Source: Diphasiastrum complanatum (taxonomy: Eukaryota > Streptophyta > Lycopodiopsida > Lycopodiales > Lycopodiaceae). From it: a stretch of 56,817 bases of DNA. Numbering within the stretch: the first letter of the stretch is position 1; the number at the start of each line of letters is the position of its first letter. Where the stretch lies: the NCBI GenBank assembly GCA_029204225.1, contig MU833403.1:1-56817 (forward strand). Reading direction: 5' to 3'. Below are positions 36,901 to 50,606 of the stretch, in pieces. The translations under genes and the position numbers were made by a program. The notes beneath the pieces are model-generated. The model was not told the DNA's origin. It made no database searches and worked only from the letters and a program-made list of their open reading frames with translations.

Positions 36901-39900
36901 TTTAGTTCAATGACGTGTTCTCGATCCATAGCTTTTTATTCAACTAAAAACTTCCTAAGATGTTTACGCTAGGTAGTAACCCAAAAGGTTGTTCAAATGA
37001 GAGGCCTTTGGAGGGAAAAAGTCAACATGCTTGGGAGATGATAATGTGGTTATACGTGTGCTATAAACAACGCAAAAACGATGTGAAGAAGCCTCGCAAA
37101 AGGACCTTTTATCCTGATCAATAGTGACAAGAAGCTCAAACCTAGTCTTGAAGCAAAGGTGTATGAGCAAATGCATCAATATGCCCCCAAGTAGCCTCGT
37201 CAATAGGACGAGTGGCGCCGACTACATTGGACCTGTGACTGTAGGATAGCAATTGGCAAGAAAGGAAATAACTTTGGATCAATGGGTGAATCAACATCAT
37301 GATGCTCATCCACCCCAATTAAAGTGCACAATAAGCTAATGTGGAATAGATTGCAAGCCTTTGAAATAGAAGGAAGATGCAGCTAGCATAAGGTTAGGGC
37401 TAAATTTCCTCAATATGCAAAAGGGACCATAATAGCCTAGAGCCAATTCCTTGTTTGAGATTAAATAAAAAGACAAGTGATAATTTTCATAGCATAAGTG
37501 CAAGAAACAAACTAGCCTTGAAGATAGTTTTGGTGTCAAAGTAACATCCTTGTACTACTATTGTGCATATGGTGCAAGTGACCCTTCACGTAGTATATGG
37601 TCTCTCTAGCAATAAGATTGAAGCCACCAGAACTAATATATCCTCAGATGGTAATTGAATAACTGGCAATGTTAGTGCATAGCCTTGTGCAAATGCTCAT
37701 AATGTTATCATAACTATACTTAGCTAATCATAGATGCTACTCTTAGTCTTGCCTACAAAAAGTGTCACAAATATACCTCTAAGATGCAATTAAGCACCTA
37801 TAACTGACTATCAATGATGGAATGGTAAGTTGTGCCTATCAATACCAAAATATCCAAAATGCACATAAGCTTTGTCCATATCACAAATGTATAACGTGAG
37901 TGAAGATTGCATGTCTCCTTTGTTATGTCATGCATTATCCTTGACACAAGATCAATTAAAAAAACACATTCTAGACTTCTTTGACCTTATCAACTGATGT
38001 TTTCATAGGAATGGCACTAATAGCTTTGATACCATGTGCAATATTGTCTAGCACTTCCATACTCCCATTTTTTACCTCTTTTGTTCTTGAGAGAACCACA
38101 TTCTACAATTCATCATGAAGGTTTTTACCAATTTTGCTTACTAATATTTATCAATCTCTTAATGGACTTGGCCAAGACCAAAACAATTTGGATCAAAATT
38201 TGGTATTTAGATCAAGTAACTCATGAGAGCTCAATAGCTGTGTATGGGTCATATGATCCTCAAATGATAAGCAAAGTGGACAAGATAACTTTCAATGTTC
38301 TTGGTTGTTGATTGATAAGCATTTTTCCGCAGTTACATTATGCTTGTGTATGGGTTCATGTAAGATCTTCAATTACTTTTGTTGCTAAGTCAAATTGCTA
38401 AGAGTCTTTCGACATAAGTGCTTGTTCCTAGGTTTTTTCTAATTTCCTTTTGTGTTTATAGTATACTCTTGCATACTCATTTTTGTGGCAGACAGGTCTC
38501 TATCCTACAGAGAGAAAAACGTGCTTTACCAGCCTGGTTAGAGTGCTTGGTATGAGGGCGGGGTGCCGAATCCCACCTTCTACGTTAATTTCTAAAAGAG
38601 CAAAATTTGCCATAGTAATAGAACTTATTTACCTTTCTTTGTTCTGGCGCAATTTACTCTTAACTAATTACCTCTTGTGTTGTTACTTCTACTTGTGCTT
38701 TTGCTCTTGAGGCTTGAGCCATCTTTGTTCTTTGCTCAATCCATTACTCCCCTTCACATCTACTTTTAGCAAAAAGTGCTTAAACCAAATCATGTCCCAC
38801 AAGGTTCTTCATTGCTTGTTTCTCCTACATATGTTGAAGAGCAGCTATTCAAGGAGATTGGCATAAGATCATTGTCCTTTAGTTGCTCTTCAATAGCAAG
38901 CAATGATCTTTTGATTTCCTTGAGCCTGGTGAGGCAATCAATAGTTGAATCACGATTGACCAGACTTCAGAAGTATTTGGAACTTCATACAAGGCTTTGA
39001 GTGCATCCTTGGCTTGCACAAATATAGTGGCATCCACAATATGAGTAAAACCACAATCTCTAGTGACGTAGTGCCAATGCTAGTCTCACATTGTTCAAGA
39101 GCGTCACCATTAATTCCTCAGGTTTCACCTCCTTTTTCTCCAAATCTTTCCAAAGATCCTTACCAATCAAGTAGCTCTTGTCATCCAATTCGGTGGCTTC
39201 ATTGAATGGGGCAATATCAGAGAAGCCATCCACACAAGCTAGGTATTTGCACCAGTGTGTGGATGCCCTTTTTAGGCTCATTATCCATATCCAGAGAGTA
39301 TTGACTCTCCCTTCTGACAGATATTCCTACCTTGCAGTCACATCCTCGAGATTACTATATGATAGTGGAGTTCATTTCTCATGGTCTCAGGCTGCACGCC
39401 TCTTGAGCATGTTCGATATTTCAATTTCTGATCTCCCAGTAGGCACTCATGAGTACATTCGACGGTTTATTTATCAGGCCTATATCCAGCAGCATACTTG
39501 GCAGGGGCAGTTGAGTGTCAAGCCAGATTTGACATATTTTCTAGAGTTTGATGCAAATATGATTCTGCCATTTATGAAACCATTAGTGACCAATCAGAAG
39601 CTCTTTAAAAACTAGTACCAGCAAACTCTAGGGTTTTATGTCTTTTATCTTCAAAAACGGGTGATACTGAGGACCCTGCAATATGCTGGTCATAGAAAGT
39701 TGCAGTCCGCGTTCCGGGAATGCGACCCGGACCACATTCAGGAACGCGATCCGGGATTTCCCATTAGGGTTTCCCGAAACGCAAATTTTTTTTTTTTGGA
39801 TAGTTGCCAATATGGGTATCATGTGAAAGGATATCAAAAAAGCAATTGTTATGCAGATCTGTTGCTTGGTTTCAGATGGCTGCGGGCTACATTCATAAGA

Positions 39901-42900
39901 AATCTGGACATCAGTAGATTTTCATAAACAAATTGGCTGCAATTTCATATGGTTTCAGAAATTTGGACATCAGTAGATGGTTCGAATTGAACTCACGTTC
40001 GATTGCCAAGCGAATTGACTCGGTAAACTTTCAATAGTTAGAAAACAATGGTGAACCATCAAGCCCACAAACTTCTTTGATCTTTGATGGGTGACCTCTC
40101 TCATACTAATGGATTCTTGCTTGCGCCATTCCACTATATTTTTGCACTCTTCACGTACCCTCTCAGGCGGGCTGCCAAAATGTGTATTTTTATCACTTCT
40201 GTCTTCCTAACACAATCAACACCTGACATCTGCCGGCAAATTTGGTTGAATTGCAAGTACACTTCACTCTCCCATAATGTAAATGAATGTCCTAAACCAC
40301 TTTGTGTCACATCAAGGTTTCCATCAACTTACTTCTTCGAAGTCCTTCCAACTTTCTAAAGATAGTAAGATTTCTTCAAACTAGTTCCAACCAGCCTCCT
40401 TGCTTAATTTTCTCTAAATCTGTAGAAGGAAATCCACTTTCAAACGTGGCTGTGAAAGTACTTCTTACTTGTATAAGCCAAGGTGGCACCTCCAATCCAT
40501 TGCAGCCAGCCTATTTACCACTTTACCTTTCTCCACAATCAGATAGTCCTGTGTCTTCAAAACTTAGAATGACATCCACAGCAGCAAATGAGCCAAATCC
40601 TAAATCCTATGAAACTCAACAATATGCCCCCTGTGAAACACAACAGAAGGAATTTTTAAAGAAAACTTTCTTTTCAAACTTGTTTGGATACAACTCTTCT
40701 TTGTTTCCAAACTTCCCTCCTTTCTTGTCCAACAGTACCCACTACATCACTTTTCCAGCAGAGAACATCACCTTTCCGAGTACTAATCTGATCCCCAAAA
40801 GCATGTTAACTTTGTACAACCTTGTTTCTCTTTCACTAAAACAGTCTTCTCTCTATACAACGAGCCTTTCTATCTACAATGAGGCTCTAATACCAAATGT
40901 AACACTCCCTATCACTCAAGCTAGTGGAACCCCACCAGCTAATAGTGATAATAGAGCTCCTCTCCCCCTAAAACTATTGATTAAGTATGTTATATTTCAT
41001 TCTGATGCTAGTCACACAGTCGTCCCAAGGTTGATCAAGGCTTGACAAGCTTTCCATGCCTCTGAACCCATCAAACATGAAGTTTTTCCAATAACAATCA
41101 CCTCTATGGTATGGCACAGTGGTCAGCTCGGCCACCATGGTACGTTGTTAGCTAGCTTCTCATCATGTTCTGTTAACTGTGGCACTGATCTATGATGGTC
41201 ATTCTCAACTGGCATCTCTGACAGCATGTTAGATGCACTCACGGGGTCACAGCATGTCACATGCCTAGTCTTGTTTACCAGCCATCACCATAGCCCCCAA
41301 GCAATTCATCCTTTTGATGTCACGATAGGTCCTAACATATAACATGCTTGATTTGTTAGAATGCATTCAAATTTTAACATTTCAAATACACGTGCTGATC
41401 TGAGGATTATTTTTTCAAAAGTCAGATTTCTAGCTTATGAGTACATGTCACAAGGACATTATAAAATAAGTGATGTGATAGAGGACGATTCAACAAAGAC
41501 TACTTCAACATCTGAAAACTCATTCTGAACACTATTTTCATGATAAGTTCCTTGTGCAGAAAACTTTGTGAACTATAATAGCTATCTAGGAAAAAGTTCT
41601 AATGAACCAAAACTTAAACGATATTCTTATCCTCCGCTTAATCTTTAGCAACTTGCATTGCTCTTTATTCCAAGCATTTTTCTTAATGAAGTCGCTTAAG
41701 CAATCTAAATGCTGTGTATGCTCTTTGTTACTGCCATTGTACAAAATTTGAACACGTGACAACTTTTAAAAAGTGGAACACTTCATTCGATGAACTCATG
41801 AAATGAGCAAGCTAAATAATGCAACGAGACCTTGTATCCCCCTGATGAGTCTCAAAAGCTGTCTTGAACTACCTCCGTACACAAGTTAGGCAAATATGGA
41901 CTGATTGTTAAAGCTCCCTTGCCGCTTATTATTGGTAAATAGATGCCTCATTCAATTTTATCTTCACTTTGACTGTGAAGGAGAGATTACCAGTCACATA
42001 TACATGGTTAACTAGATTTTTACACAAGATTGTGTGGCCGAAACAATTTTGGGGATAATGACCTTTGAACATGCATCTCACATTCTTCGCAACTAATCCA
42101 AGGATAGGAAACATCAAGAACTGAAAAACAAACGGCCTCCTAAAGCCAGGTGGAAAAGAAACATACACATATTTAGTAGCTACTTTGATGCAAATACTAA
42201 AGCTTAAAAAGCATAGCTATCTTGAACATGTTTGTGGACTGCCTGGCAAAAAGATCCCAGGAAATCTTTTGTTTTGAATAGTAACTATTCCATGCCACAG
42301 AAGTTGGAAAAATACATGAGGAATCAGATTTACCACAGCCTTGAAAGGTCGAAGTCCATATCGCTCGACCAGACCAGACACCTCTTCTGGCATATTTATT
42401 GCACTAGCTTTGCTGGTTTCATTAGCCATGCAGAGGATTATACACAGTTCTACTTCAGCTGCCAGGTCGACAATTATAATGTCATTATTGCCCACAATGC
42501 AAAGACTACTTTGTGTGCTTCTTGTAGATCAAAGCCTTAAGATATGTGTTGAAAACACAAAATGAGACATTGGGAAACTATCGTATTTCCTATCTCCCAT
42601 CACATTTTACTACATGTGTTTGTTATGAAGAAAAATAAGTTCTTTAACGGTAGACAAAAAAAGATAAGAGTAAAACCTACAGCTCATCTAAATTTGACTA
42701 GAAGAAAGAGGGCTACACAAAGTTCTGTTTCAGCTTTTAATCCAAAAACAATGTATCTACTACTGGCCAAATGCAACTAGTTTATTTGCATTAGCCTCTT
42801 AACAAGTATTCATGTAACTCAAAATTTTGACCATCAATTCACACTTAGAAAGTATTGCCTATGTAGTATGAAACTATGGTGTTAGTGTCCATAAAATATA

Positions 42901-45900
42901 GATACCAGCATGTAGCAACATGCTTAGAAGTTAGAACTGTCATTTGACTACCAGTTTTCAAGAAAAGAATGAAGGCTCGAAAAAAAGCGAAGGCTTGAAA
43001 AAAAACTCGAAAAAAGCAGGGCCCGGTTGTAGGACACGATGGCAAGACGTTTTTAGTGATTCTTGCATGTGTGTCACTATATTACCAAGAGGCATAAGCT
43101 GAAAATTATTTTCATGCACCACATTAAGAGGATCAAGGCCAAGAGGACACTAAGAGAAGAATGATGAGCTACACAGGATGCCTTATTCTTCTTATGTGCA
43201 ATTCGCTTGGGGGAACACTAACAGCACATTACTACCTCAATGTGCTTATCTCAAGATCAATACTGTTCAAAGTTTCCCATTGCTTGTAAGATTGTTGTGT
43301 CACATAATCATGGAAAGACTAGTGCAATCAACTTACTATATCAATTGAAAAAAATATGCAGATTAAAATAGGTAAATGCAACGATCAAATAAGGAATAGT
43401 TGACTATCAAGGAAGCATAAACACAGAAAGTCCATCATGACAAGCTTCATCTAATTTAGTATTTAACTGATAAAGCATATTACCTTCTACAGAAGTCCTT
43501 TTGATACGCTTGACATGTCCCAAATTGGGTAAAGGAGCACTTGCATTTAAATGTCTGCAGCGCAAAACTCCTTTCAATCGATAACTCAAGTTCAATCAAG
43601 AAACATCGTTGATCAAAATTATGCGCTAATTTCTTTCATTTTGCTTACACAAAAGTTGGATGAAGCACAAACTCTCACACTTTGATCAAGCATCACTTAT
43701 CATTAGCATGGAAAATTGCTCATGAAAACAATCGCGCTTCTTGTAGATGTTTCCATAAAAACATCCTTTAGATAAGACTATATGAACCATTTAAGGTAAC
43801 AAGTTTTAAAAAATACAAATTCTAAAAAAACGTATTTGTTACCAAAGTGGGAGATGAAGAGGATCAGCTTTGCCAACTCACTTGATCATTTTGAAATTAT
43901 ATCCTAAAAAAATTCCTTACTCAAAGATCATGAAAGAGGAGATGGATTATGGCTTCAAAAGCCTATGGTTTGAAAGAGTATACCATAGCACAAACTAGCA
44001 TAAATTAGAAGGAAGCTAGCTAAGGCGAGGATTTCTCCATAAGCAAACTCATCTCTATCATTTTCCAAGGCCTATAAGCTCCTTTGATCAAATAGGTCTC
44101 TCTTCCCTATATCATCTATCGTCTATGTGCTAATTTTGCTCATAATTTGATATCTACCATAGTTGCACATCATTTCATTATGTTGCATTCCAGAACAACA
44201 AGCATACTAGGACGCAATAATAAAATCCATTGAGAAACTCTCCCATTTACACTAGGGAATCTCCAAGGGGTGGAGCAAACCTAGAGGGCTTACACTCTCT
44301 TCCTTGTTCACTTGACAAGCGGTGCAATGTTGGACATTCTCTCGTATGTCTCATCGCATACATGGCCAAAAATAGTGTCTACTCGCTCTATAATCTTATT
44401 CACTCCAAGATTAGATGCCTTGCACAAGGACTATCATGACACTTATGAAGGATCTTAGCATGAAGTCAATGTTTCATGGGCGCGTTTCGTACGTCGTTTC
44501 ATACACGTTTCGAAACGCGTATGAAACGTCTGGTTCAGGTTCGAAACGGGAAATTTTTTTAGGGTTTTTTTTTTTTTTTGAAAATGTGTTTTTGAGGCTT
44601 TTTGGGGTTTACAGATGTCATAGAAAGTCTAGTAACAAGTAGATACATCCAATTTCATGAGAATGCTCTAGAGAATGCAATTTCAAGAGGAGAAGTTGTG
44701 TCTGGTGACTATGGTCACTTTCCTCAATCAATTATTGATACTGTCATGGATAGGCTATTAGGTTGCGAGAATCTGTTCATGTCCATTGCCAATACATACT
44801 ACAAAGCTTATGGCGCGGTTTTTGGGGTTTACAGATGTCATAGACAGTTTAGTAACAAGTAGATACATCCAATTTCATGAGAATGCTCTAGAGAAATTAG
44901 AATGCAATTTCAAGAGGAGAAGCTGTGTATGGTGATTATGGTCACTTTCCTCAGTCAATTATTGAAATTATTGATACTATCATGGATAGGTTATTAGGTT
45001 GCGAGAATCTGTTCATGCCCATTGCCAGTACATACTACAAAGCTTATGGCGCAGTTTCAGAAAAAAAAAAAATGGGTTTTTTTTTTTCGGTCGTTTCGAA
45101 CACTAAAACGGCGTTTCGAAACGGGGTCGTTTCGTACATCCCGTTTCGAACGCGTTTCAGCATTCGAAACGCGTTTCGAGGAAACACTGCATGAAGTCCA
45201 TTCATGTCTGGCACGTAAAACTTACCATTTCGTTTCAACATACCTTCCTCCACGATGTATGTCAAAAATGTGTGTGCCTTCCCTGAAGAGCTAGTCACAA
45301 CTGGAGCCTCCATGATATTGGAATTCTCACGTGCGCTAGGCCACACACACTTACAATGCTCATCTCTTTGTTAAGCCTATGTAATCTCATCAATGAGCTC
45401 ACTTTCAACAATTGTGAAAGAAATTTGATACATTATACGAGATAATGCAGCAACAACCAAATTCTCTTCTATACAAAATCTCAAAATGAAACTCCTCCAT
45501 GAGCTTGGCCCACCTAGCTTGGCGGCCTCTCGATTCAGGCTAATTACATAAATACTTGAGAGCATGATGGTCCGTAATACATATATACATAAAATTCAAC
45601 ACCATATTAATAGTGTCGCCACACCTTGAGAGAATATATGACTGCATACAAATAATTTTCATGTCTCAATTTCCTCCGCTAAGTAGGAGTTAGCTTTCTA
45701 CTTTCAAAAGCTACTGGCCTGCCCTCCTAGCTGAGGATTGCCCATATCGTGATGTCACTTGCATAGGTCTTTAACCAATGCCTTTTGGGGATTGACAATC
45801 TTGAGCAATGGCCACCGCCTCTTTCAGTGCCTCAAAATTGTTCGCGATTTCCATCACCTTAATAACTAAAATGTTCTTTCCGCATAACTGATTCATCAAT

Positions 45901-48900
45901 GGATCAACTAATCAGTTGTAGTTCTCGACAAATTTGGGATAAAAAATGCAAAAACCCAAGAATGACCATAGTTGATGAATATTAGTCAGTCAAGGCCAGC
46001 TCAATATTATAGCCACCTTAGCTAGGTCAACAACAATTCCCTCTATCATCACATGTGACGGAGGTAACCCACCCGAGTCATAGACAACTCAATTTTCTTG
46101 TCATTCTAGACTTAATGTATCCTAACCTACGACACTCGTCTAGTTCCTCTTCCTCCTGCTTAAGGGTTCATCCTATAAGGAGGTCGACATACACGTCCTG
46201 TCCCGTGAATCAGCCGAACTAGATTTTCCTGAACATATTGTGATTGGAATCTCTCCAGTGTCTAGATCGTGAACTAAGAAATAATCTCCATTCTATGGCT
46301 AACACACATATAGAGAAAGAGTGGGCACTAGGTTCGGTATCAAATTATCAATGAGTTATTGCCACTGTTGATCAAGATGCTTCTACTGCTAGTTGCGAAT
46401 ATGACAAAAACTATAGCATCAACAAAATCATACCACTTCAGATAGATAGTGCACTAACAGAAGCCAAGTGTTCTTATAGATATGAAAACCACACTATGAT
46501 ATAATGAGCATGTTGCGAATATGACCAAAACTTATAGCAAAACAAAATCATGCCGTTTCAAATAGCTAGTGCACTGAAAGAAGCCGAGTGTGTTTGTAGA
46601 CATGAAAACAAAACATTGTGATATAATGAGTGAGAATCTACCTCATCAATGTGCTTGCAATCTTGGGATCAATCTTTGCGGCGATTACATCCACTGTCAC
46701 ATGACAATCAAAAAATGGCATAATGGGCATAAATCTAAGCTCATAAAAAAAACAAGCACCGATTCTTAGAATGGCCACCCACACATAATACCAAACAATA
46801 CATCCATACTTTTATTCAGCATGCAAGCCAACCAAAGCTAATTTAGCTAGTTTGATATTTGTTTAGCTATCCATCAAATAACTTGAGAAAGACATGAGAT
46901 TGAAGATGCATAAATTATTGCAATCAAGTATGTCAGCATCCAAAAGAGCTAGACAAGTTAACAAGTACCCTCATCTCGAAGTTGGAAAATATATATGAAA
47001 AAGGATCAAAGGACTACAAAAAAACCTCATAAGCAGCATTCTTCATAAACATTGCAATGCATGTACTTCATCAAAGTCAAACACCAAAGCATGTAGTTCA
47101 AGTCTTCAAGATATTGGCATAAATTGTTGCTTGCACTCACATCCAATGTCATATTTGTAAGTCCCTCACAATGGTAGAGGTCTCCTTTCCATCCAAATCA
47201 TAAACCAAAATCACACTTTACATCCCCTTGCAATGCATGTTTTGACAAGAATATCAACAACTTCATTTCAATGTTTTCTGGGATCCACACCTCCTGCTAT
47301 CTTCCCAGTGAGGCAAAACACCAATACTGAACGAAGTTAAGATGCAAGAAGGTGAACACAAAAGACTTCTAGGCCTCTTGTGCAATGTAGGAAATCAAAG
47401 TGCCAAGATCCTTCTAACATTCAATCTCCATATACAAGAAGAAGAGGGAGAGGGTTAGGCGCCCTAAAGGAGAGAGAAAGTAGTAGCAATGCTTGAAAGG
47501 GAATGAATTACAAATGAACACTGGGTACATATAAATAGGCCTTCCAAGGGCCTAGACTCTTCCACACCCTAAGTTCTAGAACGGGCACCCCCAAAAGTCA
47601 AGATAGGGTCCCTTAACATAATTAGACTTTATTTGGACCCACGAATTCCTACTGGACCAAAATTGGGTCCAACTCAACTAAAACTGACTTAGCATGGTCT
47701 AAATAATAAACCTAACCCATGGTTACACAAGTCTCGACCTTTTGAGTCAAAGCAACCTATGGGAAACTAACATTATCATTTATTACTTCTAACACCCTCC
47801 TTAAATGATAATGTAAAAAACATAACATGACATGAAGTATGAAAAATTGCAACAAAAATGCAAAGTGTTGCATGCTGCCCAAAACTCCATGTAGCCGAAA
47901 AAGAAAAGATGTAGCTTGTTGTCCAAGCTTAATGCGGCCAAAAAAAACTTCAGCTTGAAGTAGTCGAAGTAGCCAAAATGTCAGCCCCAATCATGCCCGA
48001 TGTAGAAGAGATGTAGAATACGAAGTGCAGTAGCATCAAGTCGAAGAGTCAAGACAAGCATGCTCCATCCAAAGTAGGTAACCAAAAAACCAGCCACAAG
48101 CCGAAATATGGATTTGCAATCCATCAATGGTTCCCACATGATTCCATAAGTCTTCTTACCACAAGAAACATAAAGAAGAGTATGATACTCTTTTACCATC
48201 ACATCCTCCCGAATCTTACTATCAATGATCTGCTCACCAACACTAGGTAAGAGAACACCGTCATCATAAGAAGTAAGCATCAAAACATGAAAATCAGCAT
48301 AAGGTACTGATTTTGGTGAGGCATGTGTGTTTCCTCCAAGGTAAAAAGATGCTTTGCTATCCCGCAAAGACTCAGACAACCAACAAGAGGCTGTAGCAGG
48401 CTGTCCAACAGCCACAAAATCACCAACACTTTGCTTTCCAAAGTGTTCCAAATGTGGACCTTGCTGTCCAAAAACCTTCCGCAGGCCGTTCCCGATGCAT
48501 AATAGGATGCTCACGATGTAACATAGGCTGAAAATGATCAATAAACCATGGCTGAATCTGGTGTCCACCATCTTCAAGAAAAAAACCAATAGCTTGCCAC
48601 TTTGAACACTCAAAAAATCCAGCAACACGCCACTTTGAACCAATGTACTAATTGACATGATTTTTTCCCCTCCTCCATTAGTACAAAATGGCTTCAAAGA
48701 ATGCTTGATTTCAGCCTTTTCCAAAACATTATCTTGAGAAGCTTGCTCATAAAGTTCTTCACTAATGCATCCATCATTTGCAACAAGTGGCTCAAGAGAA
48801 GAAGAATGCTTTACCATACCAACATTCCAATGCAAACTTGTACTTGTAGAAAGACAATGATCAAACTTTGCATGACTTTGCTCTTCTACCTTCAAAGAGG

Positions 48901-50560
48901 ATGAAGTAGAGAGGAGAAAGCATGATGATGAATCCTTTATTCGGTACATCTTTAAAAGTGTTTCCCAAGCACTTTTAGAGGTCTTGCAAAATCTCAAATG
49001 ATATAAGATAGATCTTGTTACTGATAAAATCTTGATCATCACGTCGATGCAAAATCTCAGCTTGCAACTCCATGAAGAATAGTTGGTGCCATCCAACATA
49101 TCTTCATCTGAACAAGTACGAATCGCTCCCAAATCTCTTGCCATAAGAACCAGCCAAGAAGATAAACTTTTTCAAACCCTAAATGTGCCCTAAAAGACAC
49201 AAAAACCAGCAAGTATCAAATCTGACAAATCAGCACCGGAATGGAGGGAGAGGGTTAGGCGCCCTCAAGGAGAGAGAAAGTAGTAGCAATGCTTGAAAGG
49301 GAATGAATTACAAATGAACACTGGGTACATATAAATAGGCCTTCCAAGGGCCTAGACTCTTCCAAACCCTAAGTTCTAGAACCTTCCAAGACCCACTACT
49401 AATTATAAGGCACCCTTAAAAGTCAAGATAAGGTCCCTTAACATAATTAGACTTTACTTGGACCCACGAATTACTACTGGACCAAAATTGGGTCCAACTC
49501 AACTAAAACTGACTTAACATGGTCTAAATAATAAACCTAACCCATGGTTACACAAGTCTCGACCTTTTAGGTCAAAGTAACCTATGGGAAACTAACATTA
49601 TCATTTATTACTTCTAACATGCAACTCCTCATCTGGTGCCCTCTGGTGTGAGCTTCTTCTGCATGTCCCCATGCCTCCTCTATCTCATCTACACTTGGAC
49701 TCCAGCTCCTATACAATACCCACAACCACTCCTATCACCATCGCACCCAGATCTTCTAAGAGCTCTCTATTCACTCAAAAGATGGTATGTGATGCCATTG
49801 ATTTGTTGAACTATCATCGTGCTCATGATATTAAGACAAGGCCGAAGAACTTACTCATGTCACAAAACATCAGTTCTCCTAATATGGCTACCCTCCTTAA
49901 CTACGATGTAATCTCTGGATTTCCCTCCTCTTGGTATTTTAGTATCATTCACCTAATTCATTAAATTTGTGAACCCATGAGGCAAGACAACTATCACACT
50001 ACCATCGTTGGTCATGTCATCGCCAAGGGACCATCCTTTAAAATAGTGAGCAAAGAGGCAGAGACTCGGCAACTACATGCTCTAGGATAGGTAGCTTCTA
50101 CAACCATATCGCTCATACCTCTTGCCGTATATTCACTCTCAAGGCTCTCATTGAGGGGGTAAGGTTCAGGAGAGAGTCTATTGCTATTTTGTGATCTTCA
50201 TGCTAGCCTTCAATTCAATACCACACCACATACCTATCTAGAGGCAAAGGAATCTCCCAGTTCTCGTCTGATATTATAATGGTTATCATGGCATCGTACG
50301 AGAGGCCATATCCAAGCCGGTAACTAGTATCATAGGAGTGGAGCCAGGATGTTCATCCTCTCCTACATTCTTATTGGTCAAAATGATGAGCTCGAGATGA
50401 GTATTGGTCAAAATGAAGGTTAGCAAGTTGAGAGATATATCGATATTTTATCTTATTATATGCAAACAATGGTGTTGTGGTCTCTCCTTCTAGCGAGGGG
50501 CTGCAATATCTTGACATTATATGCTCTTATTGTAGAGCGAGTGAAGGAAATAGGGCCACG

Positions 50561-50606
<46 letters not shown>

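Larger units (their letters stand above)
44160..46140 (-). pseudogene. Ty3/gypsy pol fragment (RT end to integrase), split by MITE
   Basis: Minus strand: end of RT ([13 protein letters not shown], about 45970), RNase H ([14 protein letters not shown] about 45715; [44 protein letters not shown] about 45450). Then comes the linker [20 protein letters not shown] (about 45265-45195). After the MITE, the integrase H2C2 finger reads [15 protein letters not shown] and [11 protein letters not shown], and then WESFSMDFI (about 44240). Many frame breaks. The rest of integrase and the LTRs were not recognised. It lies in TAD3 intron 2. Confidence 0.85.
47381..49624 (-). mobile_element. Non-autonomous LTR retrotransposon with perfect TSD
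   Basis: 3' LTR 47386-47794 and 5' LTR about 49242-49619 (minus orientation). Target duplication TGCAA at 47381-47385 and 49620-49624. The LTR begins TGTTAGAAGTAATAAATGAT and the complete 3' copy ends TTTCCTACA. A purine tract TTTAAGGAGGG precedes the 3' LTR (47805-47795). The internal region of about 1.45 kb holds one long frame and no RT, RNase H or integrase. The 5' LTR lacks about 58 bp at its inner (U5) end and no primer site follows, so this copy cannot be mobilised as it stands. It lies in TAD3 intron 1. Confidence 0.88.

Noticed and set aside
36964-37203. Candidate extra TAD3 exon in intron 4
   Set aside because: No match to TAD3 blocks, and exons 4 and 5 already join in phase with the expected residue spacing.
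40302-41045. 247-codon plus-strand frame
   Set aside because: Crosses a primer-binding site and LTR border of a minus-oriented element; no domain seen, so judged a chance frame.
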